Positions 44,536-57,670 of a stretch of DNA of 64,000 nt are shown here, piece after piece. The stretch comes from Trichinella spiralis. Its lineage: Eukaryota; Nematoda; Enoplea; Trichinellida; Trichinellidae. The DNA is taken from positions 7,364,034 to 7,428,033 of the forward strand of contig CM012953.1 of the NCBI GenBank assembly GCA_000181795.3. Direction: 5' to 3'. How positions within the stretch are numbered: position 1 is the stretch's first letter; every line of letters begins with the position of its first letter. Position numbers and translations under genes: made by a program. The notes below the pieces were generated by a model that saw only the letters and a program-made list of their open reading frames with translations, was not told the origin of the DNA and made no database searches.

Positions 44536-47500
44536 GAATTCGAGCTGATTTCTAAAATATTTAAAATATAAATTAAATAGAATCAACACTAATATTAAAT
44601 AACCATAATATCATAATAATTATAATTCAAATAAAATTATAAAAATATAAAGCATAAATAAAAATTCGACATCATTTTACCTTTCACTAACCACTACTGT
44701 GTGAAGTAATCAAGTACAAAAATATTCATTTACAGTATATAATGCTTAAGTTTAAGTTAAAAATTTTTTTAATAAAAAATTTTCATTTACATTAAGTATC
44801 AAGTATCATTAATATACATTTCGTGTTTTGTTTGGGGTATTTTTTATTAAAAAAATGAACTGTCTTTTTATTGGTAAAATTTTTCAATTTTTGCGGATTC
44901 AGATGCATTTTACGTAGTCCTTAAATAAAAATGCGTAAAGGTGGGTTATCAGAAAATTTTTTATTTATAAATATTAATGAATGTATGTTAAATATGAAAT
45001 TTTATTTCAATAAAATTGTTTTTTCTCATATAGCACAACTGATTAACTGAGTAAAAAAGCATTTTTTAAATATTTGCGTTGCTTACTTGGCAATTAAAAT
45101 TGAGCTTTACAAAATATCTGAATAAAATCATAACTTTGGAGTGAAATTTAAACAAAATTAAATCTAAAAACAATACTCTTTCAATTTGAAGTTAGATCAC
45201 TGCTACAATCTTAGAGTCAAGTTTTTTTGAACTGCCATTGTTTTATTTGAAGATGATATTTTCTTGTAACTTCAAGCGTTAGTCATGTAATAAACTTTTT
45301 TAATATCGACAAATTACCTGCAGCCCTGCTCATTTTTTATCATTTTGTGAAGTGTTAATTATGTTTATTTTTAAAAACACACTGCATATTTATATTTGAA
45401 ACGTTTTATTCGTATTCAGCACATATGAAACATAATAAATACATTTAAATATTTTATAAATTTTTTAGTAATTAGGTGATAGTAATTTTGCAACGACTGA
45501 TGATAAATGTTGATGAAAATAGTTCCACTGATATAAGTCAGCTGAATATCAGTCGTTGCTCATTGAATAAATAACCAACGATGCCAGCAAATAAATGCAC
45601 AGAACAAAGGATGCGCGATGTACTAGTAACGTGTGCAGCAGGCTAAAAATTCGCATTTGTTATGCTGCGGCCGTTATCTCATACGATTAGCATATGTAGC
45701 GGTGAGGTGAGAAAGATAAGTGCTTGTATGATGGTACTCATATGTAGCATTCAGTGTCAAAACGGGAAAGTATAAGAACAACAGGCAGAATAAACATTTA
45801 CAGAAGCGATTAGACAAAGGCAACTTTAAAGGAAGGTCGTCTGAAAGCAATGTGCCTAAATAAAGTGTTTCAAGTAGACTGATCCTATACGCTCCAGTAG
45901 TTTGTAAGATTTGTGTATTCCAGATATGAAGAAGTGGGAAAAAGCATCTGCAGAAAGATTTATCTAGTTTCATTTGTGAGAAATCATACTGTTTTTTAAA
46001 AATCCATGACTTAATATAAAGGGGGTTGATATATGTAAACTGATGAGAATTCTGGGAGGCTAAATGGCATCACAAAAATATCGCATACTCATATGAATAT
46101 TTGGTTAGATCAAATAATGAGCGATTAGTTGTCTAAGCAATTTATGTCATTCCAGCAATGCTAATTTGGTATATGATTTATTTGTGTTTTATATAAATGA
46201 GCGTCATAAAAGAAGAATTTTAAGTACTGACAAAAGTAACAATATAGTTGAAACAAAAATGAAATAAAATTAATAAAGAGCAAAAGTAAATGCTAGTAGT
46301 GAAAGTAAAAACATGAAGAGCTTAAAGCTTTGCACTTTATAAATTTCCCTGAATACTTCTTGAAAGTTTGCACTACCTTTTTACATTTTGTTTGTTATTC
46401 CTTTAAAAAATATTTTATTCTTACCATTTAACTATGCTCATTTTTTCTATTCTTTGGTGCTTTGATTCTGTTGAAAATTTTTTATTTTCACTTGATTAGC
46501 CATTTGTGAGGAATATTTTTATTTATTAGTAAATGAATTCTATAAAATATCTCATTTAAATATTATTTTATGTAAAAAGTGTGACATATAAAGATCAGTC
46601 AGTGAAACATTACACTGCAATGTGATGACCGCATAGAGCTACTAATAATCATAATGCTGTTTATCTTAATAAACAACGAAACAAGAAAATTAGTTAGCTG
46701 AACCTTCTTACACTTATACAATATAAACTAAAGATCTTCAGTATACGTGACGGGTGTGCGCATTATAGTTAGTCAGTGTGTTAATTACTATTGTTGCGTG
46801 TGTGGCGCATAAACGTTTGTTTCTATAACTGATATTCTCAATGCAAGAACACAACACGTAGCATAATGATAATTGATACTCATAATCGTAGAAAACAATA
46901 ATTAGCGCAATGCAACTGCTCATCATACTGCTGTTTTTCATTATGCTTATATTCTGAGTAATTTAATTTAATCATATGACAAGACTTTTTACCGTTGAGC
47001 CATTTGTAATATTTTACTCTATTTAATTATTAAATACATCATAATTTTGATGAAAATGATAATTAAATAATATTGATAAAATTTTGAAACATCATTTATA
47101 AAAGTCCTTTTACCTATTTATGAGTTGAAATAAGACTTTGAATATTTAATGATCAGAATTTTAAATTCATTTCCTTAAATTTCAGTTTCAAAATTTTTTC
47201 TATGACATTTTCATGTATTATAGCAATAACCGAACTGTTTGATGCTTTAAAGTTTTTATTATATCAAATGTGCATTTCTATGAAATTATCTTCTTAATCA
47301 ATAATAAAAGCTGTTCTAAGAATTTAGGAATTAAAACAACAGTGATAAAAAAACTGATTTTACCTTGCCAGGACAATGCTAATTACATTACATGAAGAAA
47401 TATGATTTCATATTAGCTTTCTATATTATTCTTTCAATTTTATTTTCTTGAAAAAATGTACGGATCGTTAACCTCAAGCTGATGAATATGAATAATCTGC

Positions 47501-47754
47501 AGTGCCCTGATTTAAGAAGTTAAAATATTAAAATATAACTTACACTCAAAATCTTTAAAGCTGATTTTCATTCCATGTAACCTTTAAGATTCTATTTTTA
47601 TTATTTATCGTTATAATAATATAAATGTGGCATTTGGATAAAGAAAGTTTTTTCTTTTGAAATTTTTATTTGAAATAAAGTTAACGTAAATGCTTATTTT
47701 GCTTATAGCATGGGACCTTGATAGCAGGTTGGATGAGCGATAACTGTGAGTATA
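44536..47754. other. AT-rich intergenic region
   Basis: About 3.2 kb without a gene I can support. A minus ORF at 45674-45973 (99 codons) has no motif or splice context. A 70-bp inverted-repeat structure lies at 45490-45559. Confidence 0.55.
45490..45559. repeat. 12-bp inverted repeat capable of forming a hairpin
   Basis: GCAACGACTGAT at 45490-45501 pairs perfectly with ATCAGTCGTTGC at 45548-45559, with a 46-base loop. Pairing inside the loop is poor, so a microRNA precursor is not strongly supported. It could equally be the ends of a tiny decayed element. Confidence 0.3.
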
Positions 47755-48763
47755 TTATCGATAAGTGCACATCTGAGTTGGCATTATTGCACTGAAGTTT
47801 GAAAACAAGCAGATAGATTTCAAATGCCGCTTGACACTGTTATTCAATAGAATGCAAACTGCGGCATAAATGGTGCAGCTTATATTTTGCATAAGCCAAA
47901 AATAATCAGGCATGAGGCTCAACACATTTGGAGTTAACAGTACCGTTTTGAGGTTCAACATTGCGGGGATGTTTTGGAAAAGCAATGTAAACACTACAGC
48001 AACAAGGATTCTCTTCATGATGATCGTTTCTCGTTTCAGCTGCAGTTGACGAATATCTCTACATGTGCTTCTGTTTCTCTTCAGCAAAATTGCAGCCAAG
48101 AGAAAGAGAATAACAGTTACGGAGCCCAAAAGGCTGATACAAAAGAAATGCATTGTATACAGTTCTTTTGGTAAAACTTCCCGTTCTATGCATATTACTG
48201 ACACATGAATTTGCTGTTTGTAAAAAGTGCAATACCAGCATAAAATCAAATCAATTAACGATAATATTGCTATCATCACCTGCAGCATTGAAACAGCCTT
48301 CGATCTGAGTTTGTTATAGACTCTTGCCTTTGAAACGGCAATCAACCTTTCTACAGAAGAAGAAAAAACTGAAATTGCTAAAATAGTATCCCCAAGCACG
48401 TAAAACGTTATATGAGGAGATTGTGTGAGACATTGCTTTGGTTCTAAAGTCGCCTTTAAATCTGTGATCAGTACTATCCGCAGATAAAAAGAAATAAAGC
48501 CTGCACCAAGAAAAACACTACCAAGAGCCGATCCTAAAATAATAAACAAACAAACAAATTAATTATTAGACTTCAACAATGAACGATGCTCATAACGCAC
48601 CAGCAATGAAGCGTTGTGATTGTCGCAGCTTTTTCTCAGACAATATGACAAAAAATAAAAGTAAATTTGACACGATGCAAAGGAAACCAAAAACAATTTG
48701 AGAAATGCAAAATGCGCTCGCTTTGGCGCTCAATGAAAAATAAATTATACTTTTGTTTGACAT
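47755..48763 (-). CDS. Seven-transmembrane receptor, Srsx-like, gene 1
   Basis: Two minus-strand exons, 48601-48763 and 47755-48533, join in phase 1 for 313 residues. Hydrophobic helices include FCISQIVFGFLCIVSNLLLFFVIL (TM1), a TM2-TM3 region with GDTILAISVFSSSVERLIAVSK (an ER motif after TM3) and TM6 AVVFTLLFQNIP. A basic loop RDIRQLQLKRETIIMKRI precedes TM6. The C tail is short. The architecture matches nematode Srsx-type chemoreceptors of the rhodopsin class; the ligand is unknown. It shares intron position, FIAGSALGSVFLGAGF and loop sequence with the gene at 51370-52741, so the two are paralogues. Confidence 0.85.
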
Positions 48764-51369
48764 TTTCTGTAGATCAAAACTTTCGTTAGATTGTTACAGT
48801 GGAATTCAAATCACATTTTAGCTCAGCCTATTACAACAGTTTTAAGAAGTTGACGAATTCACTAAAACAAGAATTATAAAAAATTAAGTTTATCATAAGA
48901 AAATTAATTGTCATTCATTCGAATGGGAAATGCTTAATGAAATTAGCCAATCACAAAAGTTGCATTTATCTTCCGTTGTGCTATAGGACAGACAGTTTAT
49001 TTGATAATAATATATAAATAAATACAAAAATCAATGCATCGAGACACAAATGATGCAAACATCATTAAATTTTAACCAATTTTGTTTTACTAATCATTGC
49101 TATATTTTAACGAATTTTCTAATATCAAGCTTAAAATGTTCAGTTCAATTCAATTCCAAATATCTGTCATATTTTTCAAAATCTTAACAGCATATATGCT
49201 TCTATTTCCTTTTCACCGTCTTATAAAGTAGTGTGTTGTTTGAGAAAATTTAATAAGTTATTTTTCATTTTCTTCGAAAGTTTTTTAATATTTCTTTTTA
49301 ATGGGTCAATTTATTAATTTAATTATATTTTAAATTGACATTTTTAAAACCCTAAGGAAATTGCTTGAAAAAATTCTTTTGAGTTCATTAAAAAGAAATG
49401 CACTATAACTGTAAGTGAAAAATACTTTTCAATCTTGATTTTACAAAGAATGAGTGGCATTCGAAATTTCGTAAAAGTTTTGCAATACCAACAATATATA
49501 TAGTTTAATAAATAAATCTTAGTACTTTATGAATATGATAAGTGCAAATTTACACAAAGGGAGCAGCAGTTTTATTTTTTGCAATATAATTATTGCTTTA
49601 CAACAGTATAGAACTTTTCATCTTCAGTCACTTATTGAATCTACACTTAGGAAATATCTTGAAGATATTAATTAAAATTCATTCCCTACCATTCAACTTG
49701 AACGACTGCACGCATTCCCTTTTCCATTTCATCACTTATTAAGAATTAGCAAGTATGAAAACTTTAAATGTCACAAAATGAACATTTATTAGCCTGTATT
49801 TTACATTTTACCATTTTTGTTAATTACAACATTCAGTGAGTGAGAACGCTTTGAAGTGCTAAAAAAAATTATATACTTTCATCTTTCTTTTGAAAAAAAC
49901 ATTTTACATCATTTACATATTTTCTACATGATTGCAAAATAAGTTTTAATTCGTTAATTTTTTTACATTAGTTGCTTCATAAATTTTGTTTACAAAATAT
50001 CAAACCATATGAAAAACATTACGTATAAATGGTTATATTGAAAGTGATCAGTCGGAAAATGTTATATTATAATTCGTTAATTAAGCAATACTGCTTGTTT
50101 TATGATGATCACTAAGCTGTGTTTTAATGCATATGAATGAAATAATTAAATGCATGCATGTCATTAAGTTTGTTCATTCATGATACTAACTGATTATTTC
50201 TAAAAGTGGGAATGCATCAAAAAAATCAAATATCCAAATTCAGATAATTCATCGTGCATTGTTTTAACCGTTATTTATATCATCACTGCTATGCAATTAT
50301 TAGTTGAAAAGATTTATTTAAAATTTAACCGGTTTACATTAAAATTCGCTATTATTTTAATTTTAACTTTAATTTTATTCAACTTTTTCATTTTACTACA
50401 CTTTCTTAATTAAAAAGATTGTTTCAAATTTAATAAATCAGATATAATAGATGCATTATTAAATAGTAACTTATTTAAATTAATTTAAATGGAATAAAAT
50501 AAATTTTTCAGAATAAAAATTTAATGGAGCATGAATTTATTGCATGCATAACCGGCCCATGAGCAATAAATAATCTGAAAATAAATTGTGCCATTAATAT
50601 GAGAAAAATAATTAAATAGTTCAGCATTTTAAATTTTTTCAAATGGACATACGGTACAACTTCTCATTTATTTAAATCTGCGTGATAATCATTTTGAAAA
50701 TTTGATAAAATTTGTCAAAGTAAACTTTTTGTCATAGATAAATACGGGTAATATTTTCTAAATAGAAATGTATTGATTTTAACGAAATACAAGGTTGGTT
50801 GTAAATATATTCTATCATTAATTTTTTGAAAATCAAACAACTTGCTATCATTACACTTCATTGATTTTCCTAGCAATAACCTTTTGCGCAAATACAATAA
50901 TCCTGTCAATTTTATGCCATTCAAACAATTCGCCTAAAATTTATGCTTGAATTCTCAATTTAAAAGTTAATTGAAAAAGTAAATATATTTAATTATGAAT
51001 TTCTGTATAATATATTAACAAAAAAGAAATCCAAATATATCATATTGTTTTAATTATCTGTTTTTGTGTGCAATTGTATAAAATGAAGTATACATTTAAA
51101 TATGTGAAAATACTTGGAATTTTAAACTTTAAATTAAATATTCTCTCAAAAATCGATCATCACAAAGAATTTATCAAATGCTATTGAAAAAAAAGAAAAT
51201 TTGCATGGTAATAATTTGTTAACATGAAAAATAGGCGAACGAAAATTTATAACGCAGTGTAATTGTATCAGTTCATAACAGTACGATATGATAATTAGCA
51301 ATATTTAATTTATAAAATTATAATAAAAGAAAAAAGAATCATAGCGGATAAAAGTGAAAAACAGATTAT
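48764..51369. other. AT-rich intergenic region between the two receptors
   Basis: About 2.6 kb, strongly AT-rich. Minus ORF 50715-50924 is unsupported. No clear repeats or exons seen. Confidence 0.55.
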
Positions 51370-52741
51370 CTACCGTTGAAAAGGAGTCACTTTCAACAAA
51401 ACTTTTTCACTTTTGTGTTTGGACTTTTCCAGTTCACAGATGGTTTTCTCTGATTTTCCACAGGTAGAGTGAACAATAATTATTTTATTATTTGCAGCGT
51501 GAACTGAATTGAATTTGAACGGTGAACAAATGCTGAAATGGAAGAGCATACGGCTGAATATATTTCTGATGCTGACGGTCAGTAGTATATGCATTGCAGC
51601 ATGAACAGATGCACTAATATTTTGTGCAATCCAAAGGTACTGGGAGTTCAAAAATTCCAAATCAGGGTTGTAAACGACAATCAGATGAAGCGTCGCGGGT
51701 ACGTTTTGAAAGCAAAATGTGAACGCCAAAGCTACAATAATTCGTTTCATCACTCTCATTTCACGCCTCAACTGCATCTGCCTCACATTGCAGCAGATGC
51801 TCCTATGCTTCTTGATAAACAGTGCAGTTATTATGCATAGAATCAAACTTGAATAGCCCAGCACACTGATGAAGATGAAATGCATCACGAACAACGTCTC
51901 AGATGCTATTTCCATGTGAACGCAGTAATGCACTTTGGGGCGTGAAGTGGACAATACCAAAATCCAAAGTATTGCACAATCCAACAGTGTTGCCAGAATT
52001 GTGAAACGAATCAAAAAGTACTCTGTTTTCTTTATGAACATTTGATCCAATGTTATCGTAGAAACTGCGATGCATCTCTCGACAGCCAAAGAAAAAATGC
52101 TCACAGCCAGAAGCGTATCTCCGAGCTGGAAAAGCGTGATATCCGGAGCTCGTAACAAGCACAACTTTTGGTCGATTGTTTTATTTGTAATTTCAATCAC
52201 TTCAATTCGAGTGTTGTATGCTACAAATCCGGCTCCAAGAAATGCATTGCCAAGGGCGGAGCCTAAATAGCAAAATCGGCACTTATCTTTAGGCAGTTCT
52301 CAAAATAGTAGCTCCAGTCAAGAAAAAAGTTTTATTTTACGTCCAAAATGAAAAATATGCTAGCTTTATATGCATTTCTACTGCGCACACAACAGTAATG
52401 TTTTATTACATAATTCTTACCGTAACAGATGCGACAACATAGAACACTTTTTCAAAAAGAATTAACTTTTTGAATTAATAAATTATTCCACGTATAACTT
52501 TAAACTTTTTAAAATTGATTAAATATACAAGCTTTAAAAAATTCTGCAAATTATAATAATGACCGTTTTTTGCGATTAATTACAGTTAATTAATGAAATT
52601 AATATTACAGGCAATCAATCTTTGTGATTTTTTCAGCGATTTTTCTGAAAAAATTATTGCCGCAAGAAGAACATTTGTCGCAATTGAGCTGAAGCCGAAT
52701 ACAATCTGGATCGCTTGAACAGTTGTTGCGTCTTTATTCAT
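51370..52741 (-). CDS. Seven-transmembrane receptor, Srsx-like, gene 2
   Basis: Two minus-strand exons, 52609-52741 and 51370-52262, join in phase 1 for 341 residues. TM1 is IQIVFGFSSIATNVLLAAIIF. Then come SALGNAFLGAGFVAYNTRI, GDTLLAVSIFSLAVERCIAVS (ER motif) and VRQMQLRREMRVMKRIIVALAFTF at the third inner loop/TM6 boundary. The last helix is followed by a basic tail of about 60 residues rich in Lys (ELEKSKHKSEKVLLK). It is paralogous to the 47755-48763 gene but has a longer C tail. Expected to act in the plasma membrane of sensory cells; the ligand is unknown. A 175-bp fragment of its coding sequence is copied at 55215-55390. Confidence 0.86.
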
Positions 52742-54232
52742 AATTTTCTACTTTAATTTTCTAAAATAATTTTTATATATATGAAATAATATGAAAACGC
52801 CATTTATCAGTTGTCTACTTTGTAGTAATGATGAATTTTTCAATTTCAACAAAATCTTCCACAAAACAATAAAGTTGAAACATGAAATCAAGCATATTAT
52901 AAATGAAAATGAATAAATAAGAACGTCAACAGTTGAAATAAATGAACAAACTTCTTTTTAATTTGTAAAACAAATTTTCTTCCTGCAATGTAGAAAATTG
53001 TCAAAAGCAGTTTTCAACTATAGCATTCATCATGAACGAATAATAAATAATTATATTACAACTGCATTTGTAAAACTGATTATTTTATTTTAATAAAACA
53101 ATTTTGAATGTACGTTTTTAATAACAAAAAATCATACTGTCAGTGGAAATGTAAAACTTCAAGAGTTCACGTGTAATGTTAAATGCACATTAAAGGAAGC
53201 GCGGCATCATTAAGAAATGAAGAATAATGCTATTGATAATAAGCAACGTTGCTTAATTAATATAAAATCATAAACATCCGATGTAATTATAATATGATAA
53301 TCGACATTCTCAAATTAAGTAAAATTATAACAGTTTTCAAATTCACTGTGTCAAATAGCCATATAATTTCAAGCAAACGTTGTTAATTTTTTTTATTTTA
53401 TGTTAATTTGAAATGTTTCAAATATAGAAAGTATTTTCTCTTTTTTCAATTACGTCTTTGTATATGCAATTACATTTACATATACATGTTAATTATATTC
53501 ATATGAAAAACTTACAATTACCAAAATACTGAAATTCACATGTTTATACTTCACTGAATTTGATATGACATGACTGATTTGATCTAGCCATAAATCAAGC
53601 ATAATCAAATAATACATTTTTAAAAATATTTCATAGCTTTCAATATAATCAAGTAAATCTGATGCACATTACTTAATTTTATTAAGAAATTAATTTTGTA
53701 GCTATATGCGAAAAGGAAAAAATATATATTTAGCAGATAATATGTTTTATTTTTAAATTTGTTAAAAACGGATGATAAAAATAATAAAAATGATAATAAT
53801 AAGTGAATCAAATTTAATTTAGAAAGGATTGTGCGCAAAATCACGATGTTCAACATGGTTACTCATTAACTGAAGAGAGCGATTCTTATAATTAAACTTC
53901 ATTGCTTGACGTAATTTATTGTATTTGAAAATTATAAATCGATTATAATTAAAATTTGATTATATAATTAACGTATAGTTAAGAGGCTTATCTATTAAGG
54001 ATGTTTAATAATACTCATAACAACAATAATAATACTATATTAATTGCTGCCTATTAATTAAAAAATCAAAAATTTATTAATTTAAAAATGTTATCATATT
54101 CAATTGCCTTATACTTTCATCACATGATGGCACCAGTGAATACTGGAACTGTTTTGAAAATTTTGAAAACCTTTTGATATATTATTATTTTTACGATATA
54201 TTTGGCTTTTATTCATAGCATTTATATATATA
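52742..54232. other. AT-rich intergenic region
   Basis: No gene seen. The minus ORF 53620-53856 is composed almost only of Leu/Ile/Phe/Lys/Asn codons, typical of chance ORFs in AT-rich DNA. Confidence 0.55.
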
Positions 54233-54787
54233 CAGTCCAACTTGGTTAAGTGCACATTGGATAAGTACACATTTCCCTTAAGTGCACAAGATTTTGGGCT
54301 AGCAAAATTCCCTGTAGTTAATTATACTGAAAATAATGGATAAGTGTACAACTTGATTAAGTTCATCCTACTTCTGAGGTCCACGGGATTTACTGTTTGC
54401 AATATGTAGTCCTTAATAAGCACGCGTATCGCAGACAAGGCGAGCTTGGCCAAAGTCAGAACAACTACTGCTTTCCCAGGAGTTACTCGCAAGGAGGCTG
54501 TCGCATGTCTGGCGACAATTCGGTCTTATTTTCACAAAAACAGAGTATATCAGACAAACCTAGACTGAATCAGAGAGCGGCTAGTATGATACTACAAAAT
54601 ATAATTCAAACCTACCTTTCTGACTATTTTACATAAAATAAATGGGCATTTTTTTCACACAAAACCTATTTGTAAATGTGAAGTTATTGCTCCTTTCAAT
54701 TACTCTGCATAATTCCCAACTTTGGATGAGTGCACAACTTGGACAAGTCCTTGCCAAATTCCATATGCACTTAACCAAGTTCGGCTG
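54233..54787. mobile_element. pogo/Tigger-like nonautonomous DNA element
   Basis: The left end CAGTCCAACTTGGTTAAGTG and the right end CACTTAACCAAGTTCGGCTG are inverted repeats about 22 bp long with two or three mismatches. A TA precedes the left end. Variants of GGATAAGTGCACA/TGCACAACTTGGA recur inside. The TIR form (CAGTC...CTTGGTTAAGTGC) recalls pogo/Tigger elements. At about 555 bp it cannot encode a transposase; two open frames inside (54397-54636, 54642-55028) are probably not genes. Confidence 0.7.
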
Positions 54788-55214
54788 CATTTACGAATTG
54801 AAATTTGATTCCATGATAACTCACCGCAAACGTTGTGCAAAATTTAAAAAAACTACTGCATCTGAACGAAAAATTGCTAACAAAATGAAATATGCTGTAC
54901 AAAACAAATTTTTAAGCTATAATACTACATATATATATATGTATACATGTCGTGCATATTTATTATCAGCAACGGAAATTAGAAAGGCCTTAATTAATCA
55001 AAATTATAAAAGTATGTCTACGTTGTAGTAGATATCAGTGACTCATTTAATGCTAAAAACAATACAATAACATTCAGTTTAATGTATACTTGCTGCTAAA
55101 GAAAGATGAAAGCATTCCTCAGTATTGTTCAGATGTCATCAACAGCATGTAGCTTTTTGCTTCAGTTAACAAAAATTCGAGCGGTGGAGAATGCTGAAGT
55201 AATAGAATATAAAG
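54788..55214. other. Spacer with possible extension of the receptor duplication
   Basis: AT-rich. The last 30 or so bases (AATGCTGAAGTAATAGAATA) already resemble sequence near 51530-51552 in receptor gene 2. Confidence 0.4.
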
Positions 55215-55390
55215 CTGAATATGTTTCTGATGCTGACGGTCATTGGTGTGTGCATTGCAGCATGAACAGATGCACTAATACTTTCTGCAATCCAAAGGTA
55301 CTGCGAGTTCAAAATTCCAAATCAGAGTTGTAAACGACAATCAGATGAAGCATCGCGGGTACGTTTTCAAGGCAAAATGCAAACGCATGA
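55215..55390 (-). pseudogene. Partial duplicate of receptor gene 2
   Basis: About 175 bp match 51555-51730 of the receptor gene 2 coding sequence at roughly 90% identity by eye. Long shared stretches include GATGCTGACGGTCA, GCATTGCAGCATGAACAGATG and GTAAACGACAATCAGATGAAG. Single-base indels relative to the source (for example one A fewer in TTCAAAATTCC) break the minus-strand frame. It covers the region around TM7 only. It is a pseudogene fragment about 3.7 kb from its source. Confidence 0.85.
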
Positions 55391-56024
55391 TAAGACTCAT
55401 CGGCTTCAAATTGTTATTTGTGATTTTATTTTTTTAAATAGTGTTTTCAAATAGGAAAAGCAGTAAATCACAATAGTGAGCAAAAAACACTTGCAAATTT
55501 AATTTATAATAAATCGATAACATGCTGATTAACTGATTTGACTCATAAAAAAGAATCTGAGTCTTTTAGATACCTTAATAATGCATTAAGATTGCATTAT
55601 TTTTGCAAATAATAAATTTATAATTGGAAATTTATTCTCTTTTACAAGTCATGATGCTCTGTAATAATGCAAAATAAAAATTGAGAAGCATTTTAATAAG
55701 TACCTACAGATTTTACATGCACAATACCGAATATGGAATGTTTTTGTAATTAACAGGAACTGATTTTTCAGAAAGCTTCCACTAGCAGTCTATGCTCCTG
55801 CAAAAAATTTAATTATGAATTATATAATAACACAATGTACAACCTAATAATTTAAAATCATTGTTACATCACGCTTTAAAGTAAATTACACACAGTTAAA
55901 CAAGCTTTTAAAATTAAGGCGTAAATTTTAATTCAAAAATTGCTTTCTGAGAAAATTTATAATTAATTTTACTGTTTCAAATCTTAATACGATCTGATCT
56001 TCCAGTTCCTCCCGCGATACACAA
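55391..56024. other. AT-rich spacer
   Basis: No gene recognised. The last 40 bp (CCAGTTCCTCCCGCGATAC) are GC-richer and lie just outside the LTR-like repeat. Confidence 0.45.
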
Positions 56025-56524
56025 TGTGGCGGGAGATTGATGGTCTGAGATTGTTGCTGGTGCTCGTCAAGCAAGCTAGTGCTCTTTGCACAATCAGCAA
56101 ACGAAGCATTGAGTGTGTAACTTTATTTAACGATTAAAGTCAGTAAGGAATAGACCATACTGCATTCAGATCGACAGTTAAGATAGTAATGCACAACCCT
56201 GCAGCACGCTAATTGGCAGCTACCACACGACTCTTTCAATGCACATCCTCAATGCTCTCTTTGCTCGAATTCAGGCTTGCTTTTATAGAGCTCAAGAGAG
56301 TCAGTCCCACAGTCTCTGTTGGTCTGTAAATCCATTTCTATTCTTCTCCTGTCAACCGAATTAGGTGTAGCCAATTTGGCATCAGGGCCCCAACTCCACA
56401 TATCGCCGACACATGTTCCCAGTCAACTATCAACAGATTTTGATGGATAGAAATGAGCCAACTGCAGCACTTATTGCTTCATCTTCTGTCTCACACCCAC
56501 GAATAAAATGATGCAATCGTAACA
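56025..56524 (-). mobile_element. LTR-like repeat of a decayed retrotransposon
   Basis: On the minus strand it runs from TGTTACGATTGC to CCCGCCACA (TG...CA ends), 500 bp. It is preceded by a purine tract GCAAAAGG (56525-56532), as expected before a 3' LTR. Inside are TATAAAAG near 56281-56288 and AATAAA near 56119-56125. Its composition is richer in GC than its flanks. No matching second LTR or target duplication was found, so the boundaries are tentative. Confidence 0.55.
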
Positions 56525-56532
56525 CCTTTTGC

Positions 56533-57170
56533 AACATCTAATTCGCTCAACGCATGATGGAGCTCTGACAAGCTAACTGATTTAGCTGAACAGTTGCGCG
56601 AGTTCAGACATGAGATGATACTTTCTGCTGATGCGACTACAACATGCCCAGGAATCTAAGAATAGAACGGAATTTCCAACATATTACAAAATTATATTAC
56701 GTAAAACACAATAATTTCACATATTAATGTTTCAACTGACAAAATTGCTTTCATGAAATTCACAGCACTCTTGCACTGTTTTCGACAAAGTTGCTCAAAC
56801 TCAAATTAAATTTACTCTAGACTGCTATGCTTGACTAGTGCTACTGTAAATATTTTTAAAGCTTTCAATTTTCTTTCATACGTTATTCTTCAGCAATAGC
56901 AGTTTGATTTCAGAAAAATAAAAAAATAACTGAAATTTCATCTACATGAAACATAAAATTTATTGTTAACTGAAAAATTTTATTTTAAAATCAATCCAAC
57001 CGACTAATTTCTCTGACAACAGGCTGTTTTACAGATAAAATAGGTGACCCACTGACGTCTGTAATCACACCTTGCCCTCGGTAAAGGCGACTGTTGAGAG
57101 CAATCCACGAGCAACGGACAGCGATTGCACGTCCCGTTCGACAGTCAACCAGCAACTTTCATTCATAAAT
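56533..57170 (-). pseudogene. Retrotransposon internal remnant, protease-like
   Basis: On the minus strand, about 57155 to 56990 is open and reads LLVDCRTGRAIAVRCSW, then YRGQGVITDVSGSPI. This is reminiscent of an aspartic (retropepsin) protease (VDTGA ... V.DxxGxPI), but with the catalytic DTG region altered to DCRTG. A further open piece at about 56660-56500 (IPGHVVVASAESIISCL) precedes the LTR-like repeat. Most of pol is missing. The assignment rests on a short resemblance. Confidence 0.4.
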
Positions 57171-57670
57171 TGTATTATTATGCATTCTACATACAATAAT
57201 TAAGAAAAATATTCACAGATAATAAATTCAAAATGTTTCCACTGATCAGTAAGAATACAATATATTATGCAACATTAAATCAAAAGTAATTTATAAGAGA
57301 CTACCAGAGAAAACAATACAGTAAGGATAACTTGCATTTCATGACAGTATATCTATGAAACGAAAAGAACCTGTCTTAAATGGTAAGAAATTCGATGCAA
57401 ATGTATTCATAGACCGGATATTTTTGTGTAAACCATAGGATAATTTTTTGCTTTTTATTTATTCACGAATTTACATTTAGTTAATCCCGATATAAGGTTA
57501 TATTAGGTATACAAAATATGTTTGTTCTGTTGACGGGTATATTTTATTTTCATTTAAACAATTACTGATGAGATATTATTGTCATATATTTTGAATAATT
57601 TTTTGTTTCAAAATGCTTTTACACTCTGTGAGTTGTTTAATTATTCTGATGATTCAGTTTATCTTTTACA
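57171..57670. other. Spacer upstream of the RRP15-like gene
   Basis: AT-rich. Presumed to hold the promoter of the next gene; no other feature seen. Confidence 0.45.

Noticed and set aside
45674-45973. 99-codon minus-strand ORF
   Set aside because: Frame is open but I see no family resemblance, splice sites or partner exons; left as intergenic.
54397-55028. Two plus-strand ORFs (79 and 128 codons)
   Set aside because: They lie in or run out of the pogo/Tigger-like element and show no transposase motif.
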